A model generated the notes under the pieces. It ran no database searches. It worked only from the letters and a program-made list of their open reading frames with translations, and was not told the origin of the DNA. From an uncultured Bacteroides sp. (GTDB lineage Bacteria; Bacteroidota; Bacteroidia; Bacteroidales; Bacteroidaceae), in the NCBI GenBank assembly GCA_900555635.1, contig USLU01000053.1:1-33985 (forward strand): 33,985 nucleotides of DNA, given 5' to 3'. Shown piece by piece: positions 7,756-15,139 of the stretch. Numbering within the stretch: the first letter of the stretch is position 1; each line of letters begins with the position of its first letter. The position numbers and the translations under genes were made by a program.

Positions 7756-9261
7756 ATGAAGAATAGATTCAGTTTTATTTTACTAGCTCTCTGTTTGTTG
7801 GCTTCTTCAACAATTTGTGCGCAAATCAATGAGTTGCAGCGTTCTACTCCTGAAGCAGAAGGGGTTCCTTCTAAAGCTATTGTGGCCTTATTCGACTCGA
7901 TTACTGCACTGCCTAAAACAGATATACATAGTGTAATGGTGTTGCGTCATGGCAAAGTGATTGCAGAAATTTACCCGACTCCTTTCGCTCCTGAATATCG
8001 TCATACCATGTATTCCTGTTCCAAGACTTTCGTCGGTGCAGCAGTTGGTTTGGCTATTGCGGATAATCGTTTACGATTGACCGACCGTGTAGGCACCTTC
8101 TTCCCCGAACTTCTTCCTGATTCTGTTTCTGCTAACTTGGCGGATATGACTGTTCGTGATCTGCTGACCATGACTTCGGGCATTACTCCGGATTGGAACA
8201 TGCGTAACATTACTCCCGACTGGATACGTACTTTCCTTGCCAAACCTGTGAAAACCCCCGGCAAGCGTTTTGAATATGATTCAATAAGTACTTATCTTCT
8301 TTCTGCCATTGTTCAGAAAGTTACCGGCATGACTTTGCTGGATTACCTGAAACTGAAGCTTTTCACTCCGATGAATATCACCGATGTTGCGTGGGAAATT
8401 AGTCCCGAAGGAGTGAATACCGGCGGATGGGGGTTACATATTCAAAGTGAGTCGTTGGCTAAATTCGGACTCTTATTACTGAATGGCGGCGTATGGGAAG
8501 GTAAACAATTGCTTCCTGCCTCATGGGTAAAGCAAATGACTACCAGACAAATGGAGGCAGGTGACGAAGATTACGGTTACCAAATGTGGATGTGTGAATA
8601 TCCCGGTGCGGTTCGTTTGGATGGTGCTTTGGGACAATATGTTTTGATAATTCCCGACAAAGATATGGTAGTGGTTATAACCGAATGTACATTGATAAAC
8701 GGTAGTACCCAGCGCCGGTTGGTTTGGAATCGGTTATTACCTCAAGTTCAAGATACGATTTTGACACCGGGTAAGGATTACAAACTTTTGCAGAAAAAAC
8801 AGAATGCTTATCAGCTACCATTGGTTCAGGGAAAAGCTAATTCATCTATTGCCTCCAAGTATGCGGGTAAACGTATTACACTTGAAAATAATAAATATGG
8901 CTGGCAATCTCTTAGCTTACAATTCAAGCAAAAGGAAGTGGTAATGACGGTTACCGATAAAACAGGGGTTACCTATGACTTGCTCTTCGGTTATAAACAA
9001 TGGTTGAAAGCCTCTACAGAAGTTTATCCTCCTTACTCAGTCAATGCTATAGGGGCTCTTAATGGAATTGAAGGTCCCTTTTGGGTGGCAGGCAGCTATG
9101 CATGGCCATCAGCTACAACTTTGCAGTTGAAAGCACATTATGTCAACTGGATAAGTGCTCTTGGCATAACTTTCCATTTTGAGGGTACTAATGTGCTTTT
9201 GAATGTTACGGAGAACTATACTTCCGGTAAAGGAATAACTATCAAAGGAAGTCTGCAATAA
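7756..9261 (+). CDS. Secreted serine hydrolase, class C beta-lactamase fold
   Basis: A 501-residue protein of the penicillin-binding-protein / class C beta-lactamase superfamily; such proteins act as esterases, D-aminopeptidases or transpeptidase relatives. The SxxK motif is S87-C-S-K90 and the second-motif Tyr is Y174 (EYDS); a GALGQY segment may supply the third motif. Residues 1-22 are a signal peptide (FILLALCLLASSTICAQ). Beyond the catalytic domain (about 30-360) there is a 130-residue beta-rich tail with no assignment from me. I chose the ATG at 7756 because it opens the signal peptide; an ATG five codons earlier (7741) is also downstream of the promoter, and anything further upstream would precede the transcription start. 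Its position after the glycosidases suggests removal of ester groups from the glycan, but a cell-wall role is equally possible. Confidence 0.85.
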   Translation: MKNRFSFILLALCLLASSTICAQINELQRSTPEAEGVPSKAIVALFDSITALPKTDIHSVMVLRHGKVIAEIYPTPFAPEYRHTMYSCSKTFVGAAVGLAIADNRLRLTDRVGTFFPELLPDSVSANLADMTVRDLLTMTSGITPDWNMRNITPDWIRTFLAKPVKTPGKRFEYDSISTYLLSAIVQKVTGMTLLDYLKLKLFTPMNITDVAWEISPEGVNTGGWGLHIQSESLAKFGLLLLNGGVWEGKQLLPASWVKQMTTRQMEAGDEDYGYQMWMCEYPGAVRLDGALGQYVLIIPDKDMVVVITECTLINGSTQRRLVWNRLLPQVQDTILTPGKDYKLLQKKQNAYQLPLVQGKANSSIASKYAGKRITLENNKYGWQSLSLQFKQKEVVMTVTDKTGVTYDLLFGYKQWLKASTEVYPPYSVNAIGALNGIEGPFWVAGSYAWPSATTLQLKAHYVNWISALGITFHFEGTNVLLNVTENYTSGKGITIKGSLQ

Positions 9262-9273
9262 AAAGCTGTTGAT

Positions 9274-9906
9274 ATGAATCGTATAATACTTGCTCTGAAA
9301 CGTCCGTTTATCTGGCTACGTCGTTTTCGCAATCGTTGTGGTTACGGGGTGCATTCTCCTTTTGCTTTTAATCTGATAACTCAAGTAATTTATCAGCCTA
9401 CACCTTATTATAAATATAAGGACTTGGAAGCGGAAGAGAAGCGGTTGGCGCCGGAGAAGAATAAACAATGGATGTACGAGTCGAGAAAGGTAAAACAGTT
9501 TTTGTTCCGTCTTGTTAATTATACCCAACCTGCTACAATCGTAGATGTGGGCAGACTTGCTGCTTCCGCACTCTATCTGAAAGCCGGGAAAGAGGGAGCC
9601 GATTATACTTCTGCTTCCGATCTATCCGAGTTATTTCTGGAATCCGGTGTTCCCGTAGATTTTCTTTATCTGCATGATTATCGCCACCCTGATTTTATGG
9701 AGGACGTTTTTCGTGTCTGTGTGGGTCGTGTAACGGAGAAATCAGTTTTTGTTATTGAAGGGATTCGCTATCATTCGAAAATGCTGGCTCTTTGGAAGCG
9801 TATGAAGAAGGATGAGCGAGTAGGCATTACCTTCGATCTTTATGACCTAGGCATCATCTTCTTTGATAAAACAAAAATAAAACAGGACTATATTATCAAC
9901 TTTTGA
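9274..9906 (+). CDS. Degenerate methyltransferase-like protein of unknown function
   Basis: A 210-residue cytosolic protein starting 12 bases after the serine hydrolase, so probably in the same transcript. It opens with a basic helix (LKRPFIWLRRFRNR) and GYGVHSPFAFNLIT, an N-terminal signature I associate with a Bacteroidota family of class I SAM-dependent methyltransferases. It ends with a strand pattern (ITFDLYDLGIIFF) typical of that fold. The cofactor loop, usually acidic-x-Gly-x-x-x-Gly, here reads VDVGRLAASAL and lacks the second Gly. The acidic residue expected near the active site is replaced in VIEGIRYHS. The protein also looks about 40 residues shorter than relatives. It may be a non-catalytic remnant or a scaffold. 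Family placement is from memory and moderate. Confidence 0.7.
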   Translation: MNRIILALKRPFIWLRRFRNRCGYGVHSPFAFNLITQVIYQPTPYYKYKDLEAEEKRLAPEKNKQWMYESRKVKQFLFRLVNYTQPATIVDVGRLAASALYLKAGKEGADYTSASDLSELFLESGVPVDFLYLHDYRHPDFMEDVFRVCVGRVTEKSVFVIEGIRYHSKMLALWKRMKKDERVGITFDLYDLGIIFFDKTKIKQDYIINF

Positions 9907-9927
9907 TTATCTTTAGACGTTTAAAAT

Positions 9928-9983
9928 AGTGATTAGTGATTAGTTGGCTGCGCAGTTATGCCGCATGGTAATCACTAATCACT
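9928..9983. repeat. 15-bp perfect inverted repeat before the adenosyltransferase gene
   Basis: AGTGATTAGTGATTA (9928-9942) and its exact reverse complement (9969-9983) flank a 26-base spacer. The same core recurs as an imperfect inverted repeat near 31614-31670, so this is a dispersed intergenic element. It fills the space between two same-strand genes and could form a long hairpin in the transcript, acting as a partial terminator or mRNA stabiliser. Confidence 0.85.
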
Positions 9984-9998
9984 AAACTAATCATTATT

Positions 9999-10553
9999 AT
10001 GAAGATATATACTAAAACCGGAGATAAGGGAACAACCTCACTTGTAGGTGGTACCCGTGTGCCCAAGACCCATATTCGCCTCGAAGCGTATGGCACAGTC
10101 GATGAACTGAACTCTAACTTGGGATTGTTGATAACTTATCTGACCGACAACCGGGACAAGAAGTTCCTGCAACATGTGCAAGATAAACTATTTGCAGTAG
10201 GTTCTCATTTGGCTACCGACCAGGAGAAGACCAAGCTATATGAAATAAGTGTCATAACTCCTGCATTGATTGAAGCTATAGAACAGGAAATAGACTACTT
10301 AGATACCCTTCTTACTCCTCTTTCTAATTTCATTCTTCCCGGCGGAAGTCGAGGAGCAGCTATTTGCCATATATGCCGTACGGTTTGCCGACGTGCCGAA
10401 CGCCGCATTCTTGCATTAGCGGAACAAGTGGAAATATCCTCAGAATTATTGATTTATGTAAACCGATTATCCGACTATTTGTTTACTTTGTCACGCAAAA
10501 TCAATCTGGATGAGAAAAAAGAAGAAATATTTTGGAATAATAGTTGCAAGTGA
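9999..10553 (+). CDS. pduO: Cob(I)alamin adenosyltransferase, PduO type
   Basis: A 184-residue ATP:cob(I)alamin adenosyltransferase of the PduO/MMAB family, a trimer that moves the adenosyl group of ATP to reduced corrinoid to make adenosylcobalamin. The ATP-binding N-terminus YTKTGDKGTTSLVGG (4-18), the corrinoid-side EAYGTVDELNS (29-39), FILPGG (111-116) and CRRAERR (130-136) are all intact and the length is typical. In Bacteroides the product feeds adenosylcobalamin-dependent enzymes such as methylmalonyl-CoA mutase. It sits alone between an inverted-repeat element and the promoter of the next gene, which overlaps its last codons. No corrinoid riboswitch is obvious upstream. Confidence 0.95.
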   Translation: MKIYTKTGDKGTTSLVGGTRVPKTHIRLEAYGTVDELNSNLGLLITYLTDNRDKKFLQHVQDKLFAVGSHLATDQEKTKLYEISVITPALIEAIEQEIDYLDTLLTPLSNFILPGGSRGAAICHICRTVCRRAERRILALAEQVEISSELLIYVNRLSDYLFTLSRKINLDEKKEEIFWNNSCK

Positions 10554-10574
10554 AATAAATTGTTATACTTTTGC
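10544..10574 (+). promoter_or_regulatory. Promoter of the DUF2795 gene
   Basis: TTG (10544-10546), 19 bases, then TACTTTTGC (10566-10574), a full match to the -7 consensus. The -33 part lies within the last codons of the adenosyltransferase gene. Confidence 0.75.
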
Positions 10575-10622
10575 CGAAAAATAGAGTAGGACTTAATATT
10601 TACAATTTTAATACTTACAGAT

Positions 10623-10844
10623 ATGTATTGGACATTGGAATTAGCATCGAAACTGGAAGATGCTCCTTGGCCGGCAACTAAGGACGAATTGATAGACTAT
10701 GCCATGCGTTCGGGGGCTCCGCTTGAAGTGATTGAAAACCTGCAGGAAATGGAAGATGAAGGCGAAATTTATGAAAGCATTGAAGATATTTGGCCCGATT
10801 ATCCGAGTAAGGAGGATTTCTTTTTTAACGAGGAGGAATATTAG
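10623..10844 (+). CDS. Small acidic DUF2795 protein
   Basis: A 73-residue soluble protein with the pattern MYWTLELASKLEDAPWPA, ELIDYAMRSGAP and EDIWPDYPSKEDFFFNEEE, which I recognise as the DUF2795 family, strongly conserved in Bacteroidota. It is rich in Asp/Glu, has no signal peptide and no membrane segment. Its function is unknown. It has its own promoter and a weak terminator about 55 bases after the stop, so it is probably a single-gene transcript. Confidence 0.88.
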   Translation: MYWTLELASKLEDAPWPATKDELIDYAMRSGAPLEVIENLQEMEDEGEIYESIEDIWPDYPSKEDFFFNEEEY

Positions 10845-10898
10845 CGCGGAAAAAGCAAAAACCTTGTATTATTAAAGGCTGAAAGTAAATAGGGTGAG

Positions 10899-10924
10899 GC
10901 AGCTAAAGGCTGCTTTCGCTTTTT
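10899..10924 (+). terminator. Weak terminator after the DUF2795 gene
   Basis: GCAGC (10899-10903) pairs with GCTGC (10909-10913) around a 5-base loop, followed by TTTCGCTTTTT. The stem is short, but position and T tract fit the end of the small upstream gene. Confidence 0.5.
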
Positions 10925-10927
10925 AAG

Positions 10928-10992
10928 AACACGGATGACACAGAGTCTATAATTTCTTTTTAGAAGATTGTAGATTCTGTGTCATCTGTGTT
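10928..10992. terminator. Long 22-bp hairpin with T8 tract
   Basis: Bases 10928-10949 pair with 10971-10992 over 22 positions; the only two non-Watson-Crick positions are G opposite T, so the RNA stem would be unbroken. The right arm runs into T8. It is a strong terminator shape and also resembles dispersed intergenic repeats of Bacteroides. It separates the DUF2795 gene from the helicase promoter. Confidence 0.75.
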
Positions 10993-11007
10993 TTTTTTGC
11001 AATAACA

Positions 11008-11040
11008 TTTGGGTGAGGAATTTATCTACCTTATATTTGT
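11008..11040 (+). promoter_or_regulatory. Promoter of the RecQ-like helicase
   Basis: TTTG (11008-11011), a 20-base spacer and TATATTTGT (11032-11040) match the Bacteroides consensus fully. The predicted leader is about 50 nt. Confidence 0.8.
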
Positions 11041-11094
11041 GATATTTTATTGCATAAAAATAAGTAGAAATATAAGAAGAGGTTTTAATAACCC

Positions 11095-13536
11095 ATGATT
11101 ATGGCAGATATAGAAAAAGAAACAACACGGCAATTACCGGAATTGCGAGAACGACATTTACCAGAGAATTGCCGTGAAGCTGTGAATATACTTTTAAAAG
11201 AAACTTATGGCTATGAGCAGTTTCGCGATCTTGAAATTTATGACGATTTGTTTAAAGGAAAAGATAAGCTTAGTATTTCGCAAGGACAACTGATTGAGAA
11301 CGTTATTCTGGAAGCAGAAAAAGCACAAAAAGACGGAATATCTCAGGTTGATAACATTCTGTTGACTGCTCCTACCGGTTCCGGAAAATCATTATTGTTT
11401 CAACTGCCTGCTATCTATCTGGGAAAAGAGTATAATCTGCTGACTATAGTTATTTCTCCTTTGAAAGCTTTGATTGTAGATCAGGTGGAAGGTTTGCAAG
11501 ATTTGGGGTATTCGCGTGTGGCATATGCTTCTTCCGATCTTTCGCCTGAACAGAAGGCGGAAGTTTACCACCGGGTGCATGAAGGAGATATCGACTTGTT
11601 TTATCTATCTCCCGAATTGCTTCTTTCTTATGATATCAAGCATTTTGTGGGTGACCGTCGTATTGGTCTGGTCGTTGTTGATGAAGCACATACGGTGACG
11701 ACATGGGGCAAGGAGTTCCGTGTGGATTACTGGTTCTTGGGACGCTATCTGAATACGTTGAAAGAAAGTCTGGGTTACACATTCCCGTTGTTTGCATTGA
11801 CGGCTACGGCTGTATGGAACCCTAAGGGGGGGAATGATATGGTGTTCGAAACGATTCGGTCTTTGCAGATGGAACCTTGTGTACTTTATGTGGGGACGGT
11901 GAAGCGTCGGAATATCGGCTTTGATATTCGTCAGATGCAGATAGAAGAAGGGGAGACCTATGACAAAGCCAAGCAGCGTGTAGTTGCTGCCAGAATAGAG
12001 GACTTTCTGGACGGTCATAAAACTTTGCTTTATTATCCTTTTGCAGGTGGCATTGATATGCGATTGAAAACGTGGGTAAAACCTTCGGACTGGAACTTGG
12101 TCGCTTCTTACTATGGAAAGAAGGACAAAGAACAGAAAGCGGCCATTGTGCAAGAGTTTAAGGAAGGTTCCAAGCAGTTGATTGTTGCCACGAAAGCTTT
12201 CGGTATGGGGGTGGATATCAGTGACATCGACCGTGTATACCACGTCGCACCATCGAGTACATTTGTTGATTATATACAGGAAATAGGACGTTCGGCCCGT
12301 GATGCGGAAATTCAGGGGCTATCTGCTACCGATTATCATGAGCGCGATTTCTATTATATGAAGCGTCTGCACCAGACGGGGAATATTGCTCAAGAACAGT
12401 TAGTGCTTATTCTAAGAAAACTCATGGAAGTTTATCACATGAAAGGTGGGAAAACTGAAATGATGGTTTCTTTGTCTGACTTCGAGTTTGTGGTAAAGTT
12501 GCCCCGAACTAAGAATAAACTGGAGTATGAGGCCGAATTAGGACAGCTCATCAAAACAGCCTTGCTATGGTTGGAAGATGATCTGGCACATCGATACGGG
12601 CGGCATCTACTGGAAGTTAGCCCTAAAAACTTGCTGACAGAAGGATTTGTTCAAGATAAGATGGGGGATGCTTTTGCCCGTGAATTCAAGGATTTTCTTA
12701 CCAAAGTAGAAGGTGAAGAGAACGTCTACATAGCACGTCTTGATGACCTTTGGGAAGAACGTTTCTCTGATCTTGGTTATAAGGAATTTAAGCAAAAACT
12801 GAATAATGGAACTTTATGGGAGGGTTCCCGCGCCGTATCGGTAGGTAAACATGAAGTCTTGCTAAAAGAAGATGCTGAAGTGATTCGTAAGCGTATGGAT
12901 GCCGTGTTTGCAAGTCTGACTACGCTCATGAAAACAGCTTTGCTGAAGAGCAAAGGACGTTTTGATGAAGAAGAACTTCGTTCTATTTTTGTGGAGCATG
13001 GCATGGATGTGCGGTCTGCTAAGCGTTTTATAGGCTCTTTGTTGGAAAGCCGTACAGAAGAAGGACGGAGTGTCAGCTACATTAGTAGTGTGAAGAAAAA
13101 AGACTCTAATGAACTGTCTTTTACGGTAACAAAAGGCTTTGATTTATTGTTGTCCCGTTATCAAAAGCTATTCGGCCAGCGTATCGTTGGCAATAAGGGT
13201 GACCGGTTACTGTTCTATTGCACTCCTTTCTCTGATTTGAATATGCTTCTGAACCTGCTTTCTATGCTCGATTGTCTCTCGTTCAGTGTGGAGGGGGGCG
13301 GTACTCCTTGTGTCTCTGTTCGCTTCAATGATCCGGATAATCTACAAAAGCTTGCTTTTTCCGACGATTATCATAACCTCATTCTTGATACGAATGAACA
13401 GATTTTTGAAGAACAAATTGACTTGTTTTCCTTCTTCTTCGGTACCGATAAGTTGACAAACGAGCAACGTTGGGACTTTATAGAAGATTACTTTACGGGC
13501 ATGGGGGTAGAAGATTTGAAGAAGAAGTTTTCGTAG
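11095..13536 (+). CDS. RecQ-like superfamily 2 DNA helicase with non-standard C-terminus
   Basis: An 813-residue ATP-dependent helicase. Motif I is APTGSGKS with Lys98, motif II is DEAH at 196-199, SPLKALIVDQ is motif Ia, ATKAFGMGVDISDIDRV is motif V and EIGRSARD is motif VI. The motif set and order (helicase core about 60-440) fit the RecQ group. The normal RecQ zinc-binding RQC region with its four Cys is not visible, nor is a clear HRDC domain. Instead there are about 370 residues of mixed helical sequence that I do not recognise. The first 60 residues are also extra. The start could equally be the ATG two codons later. It has its own promoter and a terminator upstream, and it faces the DUF3037 gene. 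A role in recombination, repair or defence is plausible but unproven. Confidence 0.85.
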   Translation: MIMADIEKETTRQLPELRERHLPENCREAVNILLKETYGYEQFRDLEIYDDLFKGKDKLSISQGQLIENVILEAEKAQKDGISQVDNILLTAPTGSGKSLLFQLPAIYLGKEYNLLTIVISPLKALIVDQVEGLQDLGYSRVAYASSDLSPEQKAEVYHRVHEGDIDLFYLSPELLLSYDIKHFVGDRRIGLVVVDEAHTVTTWGKEFRVDYWFLGRYLNTLKESLGYTFPLFALTATAVWNPKGGNDMVFETIRSLQMEPCVLYVGTVKRRNIGFDIRQMQIEEGETYDKAKQRVVAARIEDFLDGHKTLLYYPFAGGIDMRLKTWVKPSDWNLVASYYGKKDKEQKAAIVQEFKEGSKQLIVATKAFGMGVDISDIDRVYHVAPSSTFVDYIQEIGRSARDAEIQGLSATDYHERDFYYMKRLHQTGNIAQEQLVLILRKLMEVYHMKGGKTEMMVSLSDFEFVVKLPRTKNKLEYEAELGQLIKTALLWLEDDLAHRYGRHLLEVSPKNLLTEGFVQDKMGDAFAREFKDFLTKVEGEENVYIARLDDLWEERFSDLGYKEFKQKLNNGTLWEGSRAVSVGKHEVLLKEDAEVIRKRMDAVFASLTTLMKTALLKSKGRFDEEELRSIFVEHGMDVRSAKRFIGSLLESRTEEGRSVSYISSVKKKDSNELSFTVTKGFDLLLSRYQKLFGQRIVGNKGDRLLFYCTPFSDLNMLLNLLSMLDCLSFSVEGGGTPCVSVRFNDPDNLQKLAFSDDYHNLILDTNEQIFEEQIDLFSFFFGTDKLTNEQRWDFIEDYFTGMGVEDLKKKFS

Positions 13537-13570
13537 TTGGATACTATTATTTGCCGGACTGTGGAGGATA

Positions 13571-13954
13571 TTATAATACCAGCTCTTTAAAAAGTCTTTC
13601 CAATGTTTTATCCAAATCTTCTGAGAAACCTGCATGCGGTCGTGAAGTCTGGATGCAGGAACTTCTTATGGCAGTGAGCCAACGAAATCTTTCCGGTACA
13701 TCGAGCGAAGCAATAGGACCTCCGTTCTTATCTCCCGAACAGATTTTCTGAAATACCTGCAGGTGGGTTGCTGCCATTTCCGGATCTAGCTCGGTGGCAT
13801 ATAACTTCAATTTATCTTCATCTATATGGCATAATGAACGAATCCAGTTCGCCTTTTTGGAGAACAGGATGACTCCCACATTGAAGAACTCCTCACGCTC
13901 TACTTTGGGAACCAGGCGGATGACGGCGTATTCATATAAGTGTTTTCCTTGCAT
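13571..13954 (-). CDS. DUF3037 protein, partner of the HipA-like kinase
   Basis: A 127-residue soluble protein with the family pattern YEYAVIRLVPKVEREEFFNVGVILFSKK near its start and an acidic helical C-terminus. It is a DUF3037 member of unknown function. Its start codon lies 23 bases inside the upstream HipA-like gene, so the two are translationally coupled. I recall this pairing from other genomes, which suggests that the protein works with the kinase, possibly as antitoxin, adaptor or substrate. No DNA-binding motif is seen, so it is not an obvious HipB substitute. Confidence 0.87.
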   Translation of the reverse strand: MQGKHLYEYAVIRLVPKVEREEFFNVGVILFSKKANWIRSLCHIDEDKLKLYATELDPEMAATHLQVFQKICSGDKNGGPIASLDVPERFRWLTAIRSSCIQTSRPHAGFSEDLDKTLERLFKELVL

Positions 13955-14717
13955 TTTGTGCTTCTTTTACAAATATTGCGGAGTGCGCCAGTCTTTCGGT
14001 CAGAAAGCGCGTATATATTTCTCTTATTTCTTCGGGTGTTTCGTCTACATCGTTCCATTGTAACCAATCGTCGGGCAATAAGGCGACGATGGAGCGTATT
14101 TTCTCTTCCGTCAATAGTGGCTTGAGTTCTGCATCCGCTTTTTCCAGTTGGGAGGCTTCGGGAAGCAATACATGGTTTTTTATATAGTTGAAAGGACTTT
14201 GTGCATGCTTTTTCCAGTCTCCCCAAGAGTGATGGAAATAGAGTGTGGAGCCGTGGTCTATCAGCCAAAGTTCCTTGTGCCACATCAGCATATTAGCGTT
14301 GCGGAAAGTACGGTCGATGTTGGTAAGATAGGCATCCAGCCAGACGATACGAGAAGCTTGTTCGGCATCGATACACGTTGCGGCAGGATCAAAGGTCAGT
14401 GCACCCGAGAGGAAATGCAGTCCTAAGTTCAATCCTCTGCTTCCTTGCAGCAAGTCTTGAATCTCCTCGTCGCCTTCGGTACGACCGAACGCTTCGTCGA
14501 GATTCAGGAATACAAGTTCCGGTACACGGAAGCCCAGCAGACGGGCTATCTCTCCACCGATCAGTTCGGCTACTAATGCTTTTGTACCGTGTCCGGCACC
14601 ACGAAATTTCACGACGTATTTGAACTCGTCGTCGGCTTCGGCAAGTGCGGGCAGGGAACCACCCTCACGCAGAGGGGTGATGTAGCGGGTTAAGTTGACT
14701 GTACGTAATTCTATCAT
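13932..14717 (-). CDS. HipA-like serine/threonine kinase domain protein (HipA_2 type)
   Basis: A 261-residue soluble protein, shorter than classical HipA (about 440). Kinase residues look intact: Lys37 in YVVKFRG for ATP, the catalytic loop NIDRTFRNANML with Asp135 and Asn140/Asn142, and the metal-binding Asp154 in LIDHGS, which replaces DFG. The N-terminal HipA subdomain is largely missing. Classical HipA phosphorylates glutamyl-tRNA synthetase, but the target of this shorter group is not known to me. There is no HipB-type HTH gene next to it; instead a DUF3037 gene overlaps its end. A minus-strand promoter at 14757-14765 and a 7-bp GC-rich hairpin directly upstream of the start codon indicate independent, probably controlled, expression. 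Confidence 0.85.
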   Translation of the reverse strand: MIELRTVNLTRYITPLREGGSLPALAEADDEFKYVVKFRGAGHGTKALVAELIGGEIARLLGFRVPELVFLNLDEAFGRTEGDEEIQDLLQGSRGLNLGLHFLSGALTFDPAATCIDAEQASRIVWLDAYLTNIDRTFRNANMLMWHKELWLIDHGSTLYFHHSWGDWKKHAQSPFNYIKNHVLLPEASQLEKADAELKPLLTEEKIRSIVALLPDDWLQWNDVDETPEEIREIYTRFLTERLAHSAIFVKEAQNARKTLI

Positions 14718-14726
14718 TTTATATCC

Positions 14727-14745
14727 CGGTGCCTAAGCGGCACCG
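14727..14745 (-). promoter_or_regulatory. GC-rich hairpin in the leader of the HipA-like gene
   Basis: CGGTGCC (14727-14733) pairs perfectly with GGCACCG (14739-14745) around a 5-base loop, 9 bases upstream of the start codon and downstream of the predicted transcription start. It could slow translation initiation or, as DNA, serve as an operator. Confidence 0.6.
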
Positions 14746-14756
14746 TTCCTTTCGAT

Positions 14757-14765
14757 ACAAAGATA
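14757..14765 (-). promoter_or_regulatory. -7 element for the HipA-like/DUF3037 pair
   Basis: On the minus strand these bases read TATCTTTGT, an exact TAnnTTTGY match. No clear TTTG lies 19-21 bases upstream. The predicted start near 14753 gives a leader of about 35 nt. Confidence 0.65.
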
Positions 14766-14779
14766 ATGAATATTTGTGA

Positions 14780-15139
14780 TTAGTCTAAGTGGGATTGCAG
14801 AAACTGTTGTAAGATACGTGCATGATTGTGGATAGGTTCTTTGGAGGCATACAACAGAGTGACTGTATTGTAGGACTTTATATGCTCGATGAACTGGCGT
14901 GCAGATTCCGAGTTTTCAAGTTCTTTGCGGTACATGGTGGCAAAACCTTCCCAATGCTCTACCTGATCCTCGTGAAACCATTTTCTTAACCCCGGTGAAG
15001 GGGTGATGTCTTTTTCCCACGCATCATATTTCAGATATTCCTTCTTCATACCACGTGGCCACAGGCGGTCTACCAATATGCGGTATCCGTCTGCGGCATC
15101 AGGATCTTCGTATACCCGTTTGATTTTAATCTGGGTCAT
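14780..15139 (-). CDS. DUF488 family protein
   Basis: A 119-residue soluble protein with the full family pattern: KRVYEDP, DGYRILVDRLWPRG (about 18-31), WEKDITPSPGLRKWFH, and TLLYASK followed by HNHARILQQFL near the end. The function of DUF488 is not established. Its ATG overlaps the stop of the hemerythrin-domain gene by four bases (ATGA), so the two are translated together, which hints at a link to iron or nitrosative/oxidative stress. Confidence 0.92.
   Translation of the reverse strand: MTQIKIKRVYEDPDAADGYRILVDRLWPRGMKKEYLKYDAWEKDITPSPGLRKWFHEDQVEHWEGFATMYRKELENSESARQFIEHIKSYNTVTLLYASKEPIHNHARILQQFLQSHLD

Noticed and set aside
11605..12243. 212-residue minus-strand open frame inside the helicase gene
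   Set aside because: It lies wholly within a gene with complete helicase motifs; its translation is Cys/His/Arg-rich with no family pattern and no promoter.
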